Source: Hymenobacter armeniacus (GTDB lineage: Bacteria > Bacteroidota > Bacteroidia > Cytophagales > Hymenobacteraceae). From it: a stretch of DNA of 64,000 nt. Location: positions 248,001-312,000 of the forward strand of contig NZ_JACXAC010000005.1 of assembly GCF_014699055.1 (NCBI RefSeq), written 5' to 3'. This document shows, piece by piece, positions 8,128-16,475 of the stretch. The notes beneath the pieces were generated by a model. The model saw only the letters and a program-made list of their open reading frames with translations. It was not told the DNA's origin and did not search any database. Numbering within the stretch: position 1 is the first letter of the stretch; each line of letters opens with the position of its first letter. The position numbers were made by a program, and so were the translations under genes.

Positions 8128-8511
8128 TTATGCCCCAACGGCGATGCAGGAAATTTCCACTTCCACGTCGCGCGGCAGGCGGCTTACTTCCACTGTTTCG
8201 CGGGCCGGCGCCGTGGCGTCGTCGAAGTAGGAGCCGTACACTTGGTTGACGGTGGAAAAGTTGCCGAGGTCTTTCACGAAGATGCTGCACTTCACCACGT
8301 CGGTAAGGGCCAGGCCGGCGGCGGCCAGCACGGCCGTCAGGTTTTTCAGCACCTGATGGGTTTGGGCAGCTACGTCGCCGGGCACTAGTTGCCCGCTGGC
8401 ATCCAACGGAATCTGGCCTGAAACATACACCGTGTTGCCCGCTTTCACGGCTTGGGAGTAGGGGCCAATGGGCGCGGGGGCCTGGTCGGTAAGGATAATC
8501 TGGTGAGCCAT
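8128..8511 (-). CDS. ridA: RidA family reactive intermediate deaminase
   Basis: A 127-residue Rid/YER057c/UK114 protein. These small trimeric cytoplasmic enzymes hydrolyse reactive enamines and imines made by PLP enzymes such as threonine dehydratase. The family N-terminus is seen in APIGPYSQAVKAGNTVYVSG, and KCSIFVKDLGNFSTVNQVYG and the catalytic-site arginine in TAPARETVEVSRLP follow. The ATG at 8511 (MAHQIIL) gives the normal length; an upstream start would add a non-homologous leader. Confidence 0.9.
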   Translation of the reverse strand: MAHQIILTDQAPAPIGPYSQAVKAGNTVYVSGQIPLDASGQLVPGDVAAQTHQVLKNLTAVLAAAGLALTDVVKCSIFVKDLGNFSTVNQVYGSYFDDATAPARETVEVSRLPRDVEVEISCIAVGA

Positions 8512-8560
8512 GTGGTGAGTTGGTCTATTGGTGGGTTGCTGGATTAAGAGGCGCAAATAA

Positions 8561-8595
8561 CACAAAAGCCGCCCCTGTTTCCAGAAGCGGCTTTT
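8561..8595 (-). terminator. Terminator of glmS
   Basis: On the minus strand an interrupted stem (AAAAGCCGC with GCGGCTTTT, extended inward to CTG/CAG around a GAAA loop) follows the glmS stop by 41 nt and ends in a T run. Confidence 0.7.
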
Positions 8596-8636
8596 ATCAG
8601 CAAGTCCAAAAACCTGCTTTTTTCACAAGCTGTCCG

Positions 8637-10472
8637 CTATTCTACCGTCACCGATTTGGCGAGGTTGCGGGGCTGGTCCACGTTGCAGCCGCGCAGCACG
8701 GCAATGTGGTAGCTCAGCAGCTGCAGCGGCACCACCGATACCAGCGGCATCAGCACTTCGCTGGTGTGGGGCACTTCAATCACGAATTCGGCCATGGCCG
8801 GAATCACTTTGTCGCCCTCGCTCACCACCGCAATGATGCGGCCTTTGCGGGCTTTCACTTCCTGAATGTTGCTCACCACCTTCTCGTACGAGCTGTCGCG
8901 GGTGGCAATCACCACCATCGGCATGTTCTCGTCAATCAGGGCGATGGGGCCGTGCTTCATCTCGGCGGCGGGGTAGCCCTCGGCGTGGATGTAGCTGATT
9001 TCCTTAAGCTTCAGCGCGCCTTCGAGAGCAACGGGGAAGTTGTAGCCGCGGCCCAGGTACAGGAAGTTGGTGGCGTCTTTAAACTCCTCGGCAATCTCGC
9101 GGATTTGGGCATCCAGCTCCAGGGCCTTGGTTACTTTGGCCGGAATGGTGTCCAGCTCCACCATCAGCTCGCGCAGCTTGGTGTCGGTGATGGTGCCGCG
9201 CTTCTGGCCCATAATCATGGCCAGCAGCGTGAGCACCGTCACCTGCGCCGTGAAGGCTTTGGTCGAGGCCACCCCGATTTCGGGGCCGGCGTGGGTGTAA
9301 GCGCCGGCGTCGGTGGCGCGGGCAATGCTGCTGCCCACCACGTTGCACACGCCGAAGATGGTAGCGCCCTTGCTCTTGGCCAGCTCGATGGCGGCCAGGG
9401 TATCCGCGGTTTCACCGCTTTGCGAGATGGCAATCACGATGTCGCGCTCCGTGATAATCGGGTTGCGGTAGCGGAATTCCGAGGCGTATTCCACTTCCAC
9501 CGGAATGCGGGCCAGGTCCTCAATCAGGTATTCGGCCACGAGGCCGGCGTGCCAGCTCGTGCCGCAGGCCACAATGATGATGCGCTGGGCGTTGATAAAC
9601 TTCTGCTCGTAGGCCCGGATGCCGCCCATGTTCAGATGGCTGGCTTCTATTTCCAAACGGCCGCGCATGGAGTCGAGAATTGAGCGGGGCTGCTCAAAAA
9701 TCTCCTTCAACATGAAGTGCTCGTAGCCGCCTTTCTCGATGCTGTCGAGCTCCATCTCCAGCTTCTGGATGTAGGGCGTCTGGCTCACGTCTTCTTTCGA
9801 ACGGATTTCCAGCTGGCCGTCGCGAATGACCACGATTTCGTAGTCGTTCACATACACCACCTCGTTGGTGTACTCGATGATGGGCGTGGCGTCGGAAGCA
9901 ATGAAGAACTCGCCTTCGCCAATGCCAATCACCATCGGCGAGCCTTTGCGGGCGGCGATGAGCTGGTTGGGAGCATCCTTGCTGAGCACCACGATGGCGT
10001 AGGCGCCCACCACTTCGTGCAGGGCCAGGCGCACGGCTTCCTCCAAGGAGCAGTCGTTCTGCTTCTGAATTTCCTCAATCAGGTTGACGAAAACTTCCGT
10101 GTCGGTGTCGGAATGGAACACGTGGCCCTGCTGCTGCAAGTGCGTTTTCAGCGCCGCGTAGTTCTCGATGATGCCGTTGTGAATGATGGCAATGCGCTCC
10201 GACGTGGAGTAGTGCGGATGGGCATTCTCGTCGTTGGGTTCGCCGTGGGTGGCCCAGCGGGTGTGGCCCATGCCCACGTGGGCATGTGTGTCTTTCTCGT
10301 GGATGAAGGCTTCCAGGTCGCTGACCTTGCCTTTTTTCTTGTACACGTTGAGCTCACCGTTGAGCAGCGCAACGCCGGCCGAATCGTAGCCCCGGTATTC
10401 GAGACGGTGCAAGCCTTTGAGAATAATGGGGCAGGCCTCGCGATGGCCCAGGTAAGCAACAATGCCGCACAT
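8637..10472 (-). CDS. glmS: Glutamine--fructose-6-phosphate transaminase (isomerizing)
   Basis: 611 residues, the usual GlmS length. It makes glucosamine-6-phosphate from fructose-6-phosphate and glutamine, the first step toward UDP-GlcNAc for peptidoglycan and LPS. The initiator Met is followed at once by the catalytic Cys2 (MCGIVAYLGHREA); HTRWATHGEPN belongs to the glutaminase domain, and two SIS isomerase domains follow (SQSGETADTLAAIELAKSKG in the first). The C-terminus RNLAKSVTVE is the standard GlmS end. No ribozyme-like leader is apparent. It is 63 nt behind the DUF4270 gene in a likely operon. Confidence 0.96.
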   Translation of the reverse strand: MCGIVAYLGHREACPIILKGLHRLEYRGYDSAGVALLNGELNVYKKKGKVSDLEAFIHEKDTHAHVGMGHTRWATHGEPNDENAHPHYSTSERIAIIHNGIIENYAALKTHLQQQGHVFHSDTDTEVFVNLIEEIQKQNDCSLEEAVRLALHEVVGAYAIVVLSKDAPNQLIAARKGSPMVIGIGEGEFFIASDATPIIEYTNEVVYVNDYEIVVIRDGQLEIRSKEDVSQTPYIQKLEMELDSIEKGGYEHFMLKEIFEQPRSILDSMRGRLEIEASHLNMGGIRAYEQKFINAQRIIIVACGTSWHAGLVAEYLIEDLARIPVEVEYASEFRYRNPIITERDIVIAISQSGETADTLAAIELAKSKGATIFGVCNVVGSSIARATDAGAYTHAGPEIGVASTKAFTAQVTVLTLLAMIMGQKRGTITDTKLRELMVELDTIPAKVTKALELDAQIREIAEEFKDATNFLYLGRGYNFPVALEGALKLKEISYIHAEGYPAAEMKHGPIALIDENMPMVVIATRDSSYEKVVSNIQEVKARKGRIIAVVSEGDKVIPAMAEFVIEVPHTSEVLMPLVSVVPLQLLSYHIAVLRGCNVDQPRNLAKSVTVE

Positions 10473-10535
10473 GGCAAATTAAGTTAGGTTGTAATGGAGG
10501 GAAAGGCCGAAGCGGCCGCTAGCTTGGTCGAGAGC

Positions 10536-12083
10536 CTAGCGCTTCTGCGAGTAGTATACCCGCAGCCGGATGTTGGTTGCGTCGAGCGCGGCCCGGTTGA
10601 GCGTCAGCCCAGCGGAAGAACGGATGTTGGGCGCCAGTACCAAGGCATCAGGGGTGCCACCCAGGTTGTTGTAGAAGTAGGCTTGCATGTATGCCGTGAC
10701 CGGAATGGCGTAATACGACTGCGAACCGGTTGCGTTGAGCACCCCCGCGGTTGGGCTGCCCGAGTTCTGCTGATTGGTGCCATCGGCCTGCACAATGCGG
10801 TCGGTGGGCAGAAAGTTGATGGTGCGCTGCAACACTTGGTTGGCGGCGTTCACTTCCACGGCGTACAGCTGCGCAGGGTTGCCATACAAGGCGTTGGTAA
10901 AGGGCTTGACGGGCGCAATTATCTCGGCCCGGTTGATGACCACGCCCACCGTGTCGGTAGAGCCAATGAGTCTTTTCAGAGTCACCCGGCCTTTCATCAG
11001 CACGCGCGTAGCCAGGCCAGTGCCTTCCTGCACGTAGCTGGTGCCGCCCAGCAGCGCCGGCGGCACCGACCCCGACCGCGCGGCCAGCGCCGACAGTGCC
11101 GGGGGCAGTACGTTGTCGATGGTGGTGAAGTAGCGCGGGTCGCGCGCCGACGAGTACGTGGTACTTATGCCGCTGTAAGCGGGGCCAAAATAGATGGAGT
11201 AGATGGTGGAGTACGCAGGAGGTGACTTGCTGTGGTGGTAGTAAACCAGGATGCGCGACTTGTAGCTTTTGCTAAAGCTGACGATGCTGCTATTGTGGTC
11301 CACATTGGGCAATACCGCCAAGCCTTTCAGGTAACTATCCAACTGGGCTTGGTTGAACCCAGCCATATTTAGCTTGGCGTACAGTCCCGTGGCAAAAGAC
11401 GAGCTCACGCCCGGCACGCCGGGCTGGCCCGGGCCCGGGGGCACGGCCGTCCGTTGTAGCAGCAAGCGCACCGTGGGGTCGGGCGTTACGGTGGTGCCGG
11501 CCGGGATGGCCGGGCTGGTGGAGGTCGCGGCTACGGCCGCGGTAGTCACGGTGATGGTGCGGTCGAGGCGGCTGGTGAGGCCCAGAGCAATGGGAGCACC
11601 CAACGCAACCGGCGTGCCGCCGTTGTACACCTGCCGCTCGTCGAGCGGCGCCGCCAGGTTGAACACGTCAAACTTGACGGGCGTCGTCGCACTGCCATAC
11701 ACCCGGTCAAAGCCCATCACCAGCACCACCGAATCCAGTACCGGCGCGGTAACGGTGGAGGGCAGCGAGTCGGCGGGAATGCCGCCACCGGCCGAAATGA
11801 TGGCGTTAACACCGCTGGCATCCACCACGTTGAAGTACGCGGCGGCCGTGGTTTTGCCGGCCACGTTATCAGCCAGGCTGCCCACTAGGAACTGGTTGGT
11901 TTTGGCCGTTTGGACCGGCGCAATGCGCACGGTACTGGCTTCCAACGGGAGGTCTTTGTACTCGGTGCTGACGGCCGTGGTGTCGGGCAGGTCAACGTTC
12001 AGGTCCGTGCCTTTGTCGCAGCTGGCCAGCGCCAAAGCGGCCACGGCCACGAGGGGAGCACTGCGGCTAGTTAGCCAATTCAT
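10536..12083 (-). CDS. DUF4270 lipoprotein
   Basis: A 515-residue putative lipoprotein with lipobox ALASC at about residue 22, followed by DKGTDLNVDLPD. It fits DUF4270, a Bacteroidota family of about 450-550 residues: an N-terminal stretch naming a value pair (TVRIAPVQTAKTNQFLVGSL), several beta-rich repeats and the end NIRLRVYYSQKR. Its role is unknown; exposed cell-envelope location is inferred. Its start overlaps the end of the upstream glycogen-synthase-like gene by 17 nt and glmS follows, an order I know from other Bacteroidota, so translational coupling is likely. Confidence 0.85.
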   Translation of the reverse strand: MNWLTSRSAPLVAVAALALASCDKGTDLNVDLPDTTAVSTEYKDLPLEASTVRIAPVQTAKTNQFLVGSLADNVAGKTTAAAYFNVVDASGVNAIISAGGGIPADSLPSTVTAPVLDSVVLVMGFDRVYGSATTPVKFDVFNLAAPLDERQVYNGGTPVALGAPIALGLTSRLDRTITVTTAAVAATSTSPAIPAGTTVTPDPTVRLLLQRTAVPPGPGQPGVPGVSSSFATGLYAKLNMAGFNQAQLDSYLKGLAVLPNVDHNSSIVSFSKSYKSRILVYYHHSKSPPAYSTIYSIYFGPAYSGISTTYSSARDPRYFTTIDNVLPPALSALAARSGSVPPALLGGTSYVQEGTGLATRVLMKGRVTLKRLIGSTDTVGVVINRAEIIAPVKPFTNALYGNPAQLYAVEVNAANQVLQRTINFLPTDRIVQADGTNQQNSGSPTAGVLNATGSQSYYAIPVTAYMQAYFYNNLGGTPDALVLAPNIRSSAGLTLNRAALDATNIRLRVYYSQKR

Positions 12084-12879
12084 TGTAAAGCGCTAGGTAG
12101 GAAGTGTGCAGGTTTTCGTCGGTGGCTACCTGGCTGAGCTTGTTGTTAAGGGCGTATTCGTGGAACATGCCGTTCATGTTTTCGCTGAAGTCCTCGTCGG
12201 ACCGCACCACGGTGTCGGCATACTCCATGCCCATTTTGATGAAGCCGCTGAAATCAGCCGACTTCAGCGAGGCCAGCATCTGGTCGTCGATGTCGAGCAT
12301 CTTCGCTTTCTCCAGAATGTTGCCCTCAAATTTGTCGTCGAACTCGTTGTTGTAAATCGAGAACACCGACTTGGCGTCCTTGAACACCGGGTCTTTCTTG
12401 TAAGTCGTCTTCAGGTACAGCGGAATTAAACCGGTCATCCAGTCCGAGCAGTGCACAATGTTGGGCGACCAGCCTAGTTTCTTCACCGTCTCGAGCACAC
12501 CTTTGCAGAAGAAAATGGCGCGCTCGTCGTTGTCGGCGTAAAACTTGTCGTTCTTGTCGACCAGGGCCGACTTGCGGTGGAAATAGTCCTCGTTGTCGAT
12601 GAAATACACCTGCAGCTTGGCCGTCGGGATGGACGCCACCTTGATAACCAGCGGCTTCTCGTCGTCGCCCACGGCAATGTTGATGCCCGAGAGGCGCACC
12701 ACTTCGTGCAGCCGGTTTTTGCGTTCGTTGATAATGCCGAAACGGGGCACAAAAATCCGAATCTCGCAGCCCATCTCCTGCATGCTGGCGGGTAGGCGCC
12801 GGAGCATTTCAGCCACTTTCGTGGTCTGCAGGAAGGGGTCAATTTCGGTGGCCGCGTAGAGGATTCGTAGCTTCGACAT
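12067..12879 (-). CDS. Half-length glycogen/starch synthase-like protein (GT5 N-domain only)
   Basis: 270 residues, against about 470-490 for glycogen synthase GlgA. Only the N-terminal Rossmann half is present: ILYAATEIDPFLQTT aligns with the GlgA start, and NIVHCSDWMTGLIPLYLK with the H-x-D-W-x-T segment. The ADP-glucose-binding K-T-G-G-L motif is not kept: the matching residues 18-22 read Q-T-T-K-V. The C-terminal catalytic half is absent and the next gene starts before this one stops. It may be a regulatory or binding protein rather than a glucosyltransferase. Divergent from panC. Confidence 0.8.
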   Translation of the reverse strand: MSKLRILYAATEIDPFLQTTKVAEMLRRLPASMQEMGCEIRIFVPRFGIINERKNRLHEVVRLSGINIAVGDDEKPLVIKVASIPTAKLQVYFIDNEDYFHRKSALVDKNDKFYADNDERAIFFCKGVLETVKKLGWSPNIVHCSDWMTGLIPLYLKTTYKKDPVFKDAKSVFSIYNNEFDDKFEGNILEKAKMLDIDDQMLASLKSADFSGFIKMGMEYADTVVRSDEDFSENMNGMFHEYALNNKLSQVATDENLHTSYLALYNELAN

Positions 12880-12924
12880 AATGGATTATTGAAGAGAATG
12901 GGACAAGGCCATGCTATGGGTGCA

Positions 12925-12955
12925 CAAAATTAAACAATTTTGGGCGGAAAATCAA
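12925..12955 (-). promoter_or_regulatory. Promoter of the GlgA-like/DUF4270/glmS operon
   Basis: On the minus strand TTG (12955-12953), a 20-nt spacer and TAATTTTG (12932-12925) match the Bacteroidota consensus. Predicted start near 12921, leader about 42 nt. Confidence 0.6.
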
Positions 12956-12997
12956 CATAAATCATACCGAGGGCCTTGCCAATAGCCTTCCTTCTCT

Positions 12998-13843
12998 ATG
13001 CAGATACTTACGACTGCCGCCGGGTTGCACGCCTACACCGAACACGCTCGCCAAACCGGCCAACGGGTCGGCTTGGTTCCCACCATGGGCGCCCTGCACG
13101 ACGGCCACCTGCAGCTGGTACAAGCCGCCCGCACCGATTGCGACGTGGTGGTGGTCAGCCTGTTTGTCAACCCCACGCAGTTCAACAACGCCGAAGACTT
13201 CCGCCTGTACCCCCGCGTGCCCGAGGCCGACGCGGCCCTGTTGGAGCCCGCCGGCTGCACCGCCCTGTTTGTGCCCACGGTGGAAGAAATGTACCCCCGC
13301 CCGTCCGTCCTGCGCTTCGATTTCGGCGACTTGGAGCGGGTGATGGAAGGTGCCCACCGCCCCGGCCATTTCAACGGCGTGGCCACGGTGGTGAGCAAAT
13401 TATTTCACATGGCCCGCCCGCACCGGGCCTACTTCGGCCAGAAGGATTGGCAGCAGGTGGCCGTCATCAGGCAACTGGCGGCCGACCTGTCGTTCGACCT
13501 GGAAATTGTGACCTGCCCGACCATTCGCGAAGCCGACGGGCTGGCCATGTCCTCGCGCAACCGCCGGCTCGATGCGCCGGCCCGCGCCGCCGCACCGCTG
13601 CTGCACCAGGTGCTGGAAGCCGCCGCGGCCCAGGTGCGCCAGGGGGTGCCGCCCGCCCAGGTGCGCGCCACGGCCGAGGCCACCCTGGCCCGGGAGCCGC
13701 TGCTCACGCCCGAATACGTGGAAGTGGCCGATGCCCAAACCCTGCAGCCGCTGGCCGAGTACACCGCCGGCCGGGCCGTGGTGCTGTGCCTGGCCGCGCA
13801 CCTGGGCGGCGTGCGCCTGATTGACAACGTGGTGGTGGAGTAG
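12998..13843 (+). CDS. panC: Pantothenate synthetase
   Basis: 281 residues, the usual length. PanC condenses pantoate with beta-alanine, using ATP, to make pantothenate for coenzyme A. The nucleotidyltransferase motif PTMGALHDGHL at residues 28-38 holds the two histidines (H34, H37) of the HxGH-like site; VSLFVNPTQFNNAEDF and the C-terminal MSSRNRRLDAPAR are also diagnostic. The next gene follows after 39 nt plus a promoter; the panD gene often found at this point in relatives is not here. Confidence 0.95.
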   Translation: MQILTTAAGLHAYTEHARQTGQRVGLVPTMGALHDGHLQLVQAARTDCDVVVVSLFVNPTQFNNAEDFRLYPRVPEADAALLEPAGCTALFVPTVEEMYPRPSVLRFDFGDLERVMEGAHRPGHFNGVATVVSKLFHMARPHRAYFGQKDWQQVAVIRQLAADLSFDLEIVTCPTIREADGLAMSSRNRRLDAPARAAAPLLHQVLEAAAAQVRQGVPPAQVRATAEATLAREPLLTPEYVEVADAQTLQPLAEYTAGRAVVLCLAAHLGGVRLIDNVVVE

Positions 13844-13877
13844 GGGAGGAGCGGCCACGCCGCGCGCAAGGGCGTTT

Positions 13878-13885
13878 TACCTTTG
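13878..13885 (+). promoter_or_regulatory. -7 element TACCTTTG before the flippase-like gene
   Basis: Exact TAnnTTTG 35 nt after the panC stop. It predicts a transcript start near 13889, downstream of an in-frame TTG at 13883, so that TTG cannot be the start and TTG 13934 is preferred. Confidence 0.5.
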
Positions 13886-13933
13886 CGGCGGTTTTTGTTC
13901 CTCGTTTGCGCCCGCAGCTATTCCGGTCTTCTA

Positions 13934-14980
13934 TTGAAAAAGCTCTTAAACATTCTCAAATACGTCCTGCTGCTGAGCATTTCGGGCGCGCTGATGTGGT
14001 ACGCCGTGCGGGGGCAGGATTTGTCGCGCATCGGGCATTACATCGCCACGGCCAACTATTTCTGGCTGGCCATCACGCTTACGCTTTCCACGCTGGGCTA
14101 CTTCAGCCGGGCCTACCGCTGGCAGATGCAGCTCAAGGCCTCGCAGACGCCGGCGGGCTACTGGCCCGTGTACCACGCCATGATGGTGGGCTACCTGGCC
14201 AACCTTGTGCTGCCGCGCATGGGCGAGGTCATCCGCTGCTCGGTGCTGCGGCGCACGAGCGGCGTGCCGGTGCAAGTGGCCATCGGCACGGTGGTGACCG
14301 AGCGGGTGATTGACGTGCTGGTGCTGCTGGGCCTGCTCAGCACCTTGCTGCTGCTGGATTTCCAGACGTTCTGGCGGTTTGTGACGGTGGAAATCCTGGG
14401 CGGACGCTACGAGACCCTGGCCCGCAACCCGCTGCCGCTCATCATTGCGGCTTTTGTGGGCGGCATTCTGCTGCTGGTGGCCGGCTTCGCGCTGTTTCGC
14501 AACTTGGAGCGGCTGCGTCAGAACGCGTTTTTCAACAAGGCGGTGTTGTTTGTGAAAGGGCTGCTGGCCGGCGTGTTCAGCGTGCTGAAGCTGGAAAACA
14601 AGTGGCTGTTCATCTTCCACACGCTCTTCACCTGGAGCGTGTACTACCTCATGGACTACCTGGCGTTTTTCTGCTTTCCGGAAACGTACAGCCTCGACAT
14701 GCGCGCCGGCCTGGCCGTGCTCACGTTTGGCGCGTTTGGCATGGCGGCGCCGGTGGCCGGCGGCATCGGCCCCTTCCACGTGCTGGTGCAGGGCGTGCTG
14801 ATTGTGTACGGCATCAGCAAAGAGGCCGGCATTGCGTACGCGCTGGTGGTGCACGGGGCCCAAACGCTGCTGGTGGTGCTCATGGGCGGCATCAGCTTCG
14901 TGGCCGTGGCCGCCGCCGACAAAGGCCGCTTGCTCACCGAAGCCGAAGCCATTGCCGACGAGCCGCTGACCAGTGAATAG
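13934..14980 (+). CDS. Flippase-like UPF0104/AglD-MprF-type membrane protein
   Basis: A 348-residue polytopic membrane protein of the lysylphosphatidylglycerol synthase TM-region (UPF0104) family. About eight hydrophobic helices are seen, beginning KYVLLLSISGALMWY. Family hallmarks are RAYRWQMQLKA, YLANLVLPRMGEVIRC (the conserved N/P-R-x-GE segment), TVVTERVIDV and the Gly-rich AAPVAGGIGPFHVLVQG. Relatives move lipid-linked substrates across the membrane; the substrate here is unknown. No ATG fits; TTG 13934 gives MKKLLNILKYVLLL, a good membrane-protein N-terminus downstream of the promoter. Confidence 0.8.
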   Translation: MKKLLNILKYVLLLSISGALMWYAVRGQDLSRIGHYIATANYFWLAITLTLSTLGYFSRAYRWQMQLKASQTPAGYWPVYHAMMVGYLANLVLPRMGEVIRCSVLRRTSGVPVQVAIGTVVTERVIDVLVLLGLLSTLLLLDFQTFWRFVTVEILGGRYETLARNPLPLIIAAFVGGILLLVAGFALFRNLERLRQNAFFNKAVLFVKGLLAGVFSVLKLENKWLFIFHTLFTWSVYYLMDYLAFFCFPETYSLDMRAGLAVLTFGAFGMAAPVAGGIGPFHVLVQGVLIVYGISKEAGIAYALVVHGAQTLLVVLMGGISFVAVAAADKGRLLTEAEAIADEPLTSE

Positions 14981-14987
14981 TTTCAGT

Positions 14988-15034
14988 GGGTGAATGGGCG
15001 CGAAAAGCATTGGCCCATTCACCCTTCACCCATT
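14988..15034. repeat. Inverted repeat filling the spacer before rfaE2
   Basis: GGGTGAATGGGC (14988-14999) pairs exactly with 15013-15024; a further CTTCACCCATT extends the right side. The motif GGGTGAATGG is shared with the repeat at 35001-35094. It ends 6 nt before the rfaE2 ATG and starts 7 nt after the previous stop. Confidence 0.65.
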
Positions 15035-15040
15035 GATTTT

Positions 15041-15520
15041 ATGTGGACCAAAGACAAAATCCAGACGCGTGAGCAGCTGCCCGCCACCGTAGCGGCCTGG
15101 CGGGCCGAGGGACGTAAAGTGGTGTTCACCAACGGTTGCTTCGACCTGCTGCACCTGGGCCACGTGGACTACCTGGAACAGGCCCGGCACCTGGGCGACG
15201 CCCTGGTGGTGGGCCTGAACACCGACGCGTCGGTGGGCGCCCTCAAGCCCGGCCGGCCCATTCAGGACGAGCACGCGCGGGCCCGTATTCTGGCCTCATT
15301 GGCCTTTGTGGATGCGGTGGTGCTGTTTGGCGAGCCCACGCCGCTGGCCCTCATCGAACTGGTGCAGCCCGACGTGCTGGTGAAGGGCGACGACTACGCC
15401 ATTGACGGAATTGTGGGGCATGAGTTGGTGTTAAACCGGGGCGGGCAGGTGCTGACTGTGCCATTAGTGCAGGGCTACAGCACGTCCCGCATCGTGGAGC
15501 GCATTTTGCACTCCTCGTAG
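15041..15520 (+). CDS. rfaE2: D-glycero-beta-D-manno-heptose 1-phosphate adenylyltransferase
   Basis: 159 residues, matching the separate nucleotidyltransferase (the C-terminal half of HldE in enterics). It activates heptose-1-phosphate with ATP for the LPS inner core. FTNGCFDLLHLGHVDYLEQA carries the HxGH motif; VVGLNTDASV, LVKGDDYAIDGIVGHELV and the end GYSTSRIVERI are diagnostic. The ATG at 15041 (MWTKDKIQ) is the start; the in-frame sequence upstream is an inverted repeat. No kinase half (HldE1) is nearby. Confidence 0.92.
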   Translation: MWTKDKIQTREQLPATVAAWRAEGRKVVFTNGCFDLLHLGHVDYLEQARHLGDALVVGLNTDASVGALKPGRPIQDEHARARILASLAFVDAVVLFGEPTPLALIELVQPDVLVKGDDYAIDGIVGHELVLNRGGQVLTVPLVQGYSTSRIVERILHSS

Positions 15521-15547
15521 CGGTTTCACCCTTTTTTTCTTACTGCC

Positions 15548-16225
15548 ATGTATTTCCTGTTGATTCTGCTGATGCTGGTTAGTTGGGGCATTCAATGGCG
15601 CCTCCGTAGCAAGTTCAAGCAATACGCCCAAGTGGGCCTGCGTGCCAATTTGACCGGCGCCCAAGTCGCCGAACTCATGTTGGCCGACCACGGCATCACC
15701 GACGTGCGCATCATCAGCACCGAAGGCCGCCTCACCGACCACTACAACCCCACCGACAAAACCGTGAACCTGAGCGAGGGCGTGTACGCCGAGCGCAGCG
15801 CCGCCGCGGCCGCCATTGCGGCCCACGAGTGCGGCCACGCCGTGCAGCACGCCACCGCGTATTCCATGCTGCAGTTCCGCTCGGCCATGGTGCCGGCCCT
15901 GAGCGCGGTGTCGACCTGGATGCCGTGGATTTTGCTCGCCGGCGTGTTCCTGATTAACCGCTCGGTCATTCCGCTGGGCATCGGCATTGCGCTGTTCTCG
16001 CTCACCACCTTGTTTTCGTTCGTGACCCTGCCAGTAGAATTCGACGCGTCGCGTCGGGCCCTGGCCTGGATGGACAAGCGCGGCGTGGTGACGGTGCAGG
16101 AGCACGCCATGGCCAAGGACGCTTTGTGGTGGGCCGCCATGACCTACGTGGTAGCTGCCATCAGCTCATTGGCCACGTTGCTGTATTACGTCAGCATCTT
16201 TCTGAGCGGCAGCCGGCGCAACTAA
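15548..16225 (+). CDS. Membrane zinc metallopeptidase, YugP-like
   Basis: 225 residues of the Zn_peptidase_2 (DUF/YugP) family. After an N-terminal membrane anchor (MYFLLILLMLVSWGIQW) comes the gluzincin-type motif HECGH in AAIAAHECGHAVQHATAYS; NPTDKTVNLSEGVYAERS upstream and EFDASRRALAWMDKRGVV downstream (the E-x-x-A-S segment with the likely third ligand) are typical. Two more hydrophobic spans precede the C-terminus. Substrate unknown. It lies 27 nt after rfaE2 and ends at a clear terminator. Confidence 0.88.
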   Translation: MYFLLILLMLVSWGIQWRLRSKFKQYAQVGLRANLTGAQVAELMLADHGITDVRIISTEGRLTDHYNPTDKTVNLSEGVYAERSAAAAAIAAHECGHAVQHATAYSMLQFRSAMVPALSAVSTWMPWILLAGVFLINRSVIPLGIGIALFSLTTLFSFVTLPVEFDASRRALAWMDKRGVVTVQEHAMAKDALWWAAMTYVVAAISSLATLLYYVSIFLSGSRRN

Positions 16226-16246
16226 GCCCAGGCTGCCCCTGACGGC

Positions 16247-16283
16247 AAAGCCGCTGTTCCTTAACCGGAGCAGCGGCTTTTTT
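16247..16283 (+). terminator. Terminator after the zinc metallopeptidase gene
   Basis: AAAGCCGCTG (16247-16256) pairs exactly with 16271-16280 and is followed by further T; it lies 21 nt after the stop codon and closes the panC-side transcript. Confidence 0.8.
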
Positions 16284-16363
16284 GTGCTTATCTGTTAGCT
16301 GTCAGCCAGCTTGCCTACTGACGAGCTTGCATGCAATAAGCAAAAGATATAGAAATTTAATTA

Positions 16364-16392
16364 TTGATAATTCAATTATGATTTATACTTTG
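16364..16392 (+). promoter_or_regulatory. Strong-looking promoter of the LuxR-type regulator
   Basis: TTG (16364-16366), 17 nt, then TATACTTTG (16384-16392) in an AT-rich island that contrasts with the GC-rich surroundings. The -7 element has one extra base relative to TAnnTTTG. The leader to the ATG at 16476 is about 80 nt and GC-rich, with nothing recognisable in it. Confidence 0.55.
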
Positions 16393-16475
16393 CGGTGCCC
16401 TTCCTGTTGTCGCCCGGGCCCGCGGCTGCCTTGCGCAGCGATGCTGGGGCGGAAACCTTCTTTTCTGCCAGTACC

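Noticed and set aside
10473-10535. glmS ribozyme or riboswitch in the glmS leader
   Set aside because: The spacer is only 63 nt and holds none of the conserved ribozyme core; the gene is within an operon.
13883-13933. TTG at 13883 as start of the flippase-like gene
   Set aside because: It lies inside an exact TAnnTTTG promoter element, so it should not be transcribed.
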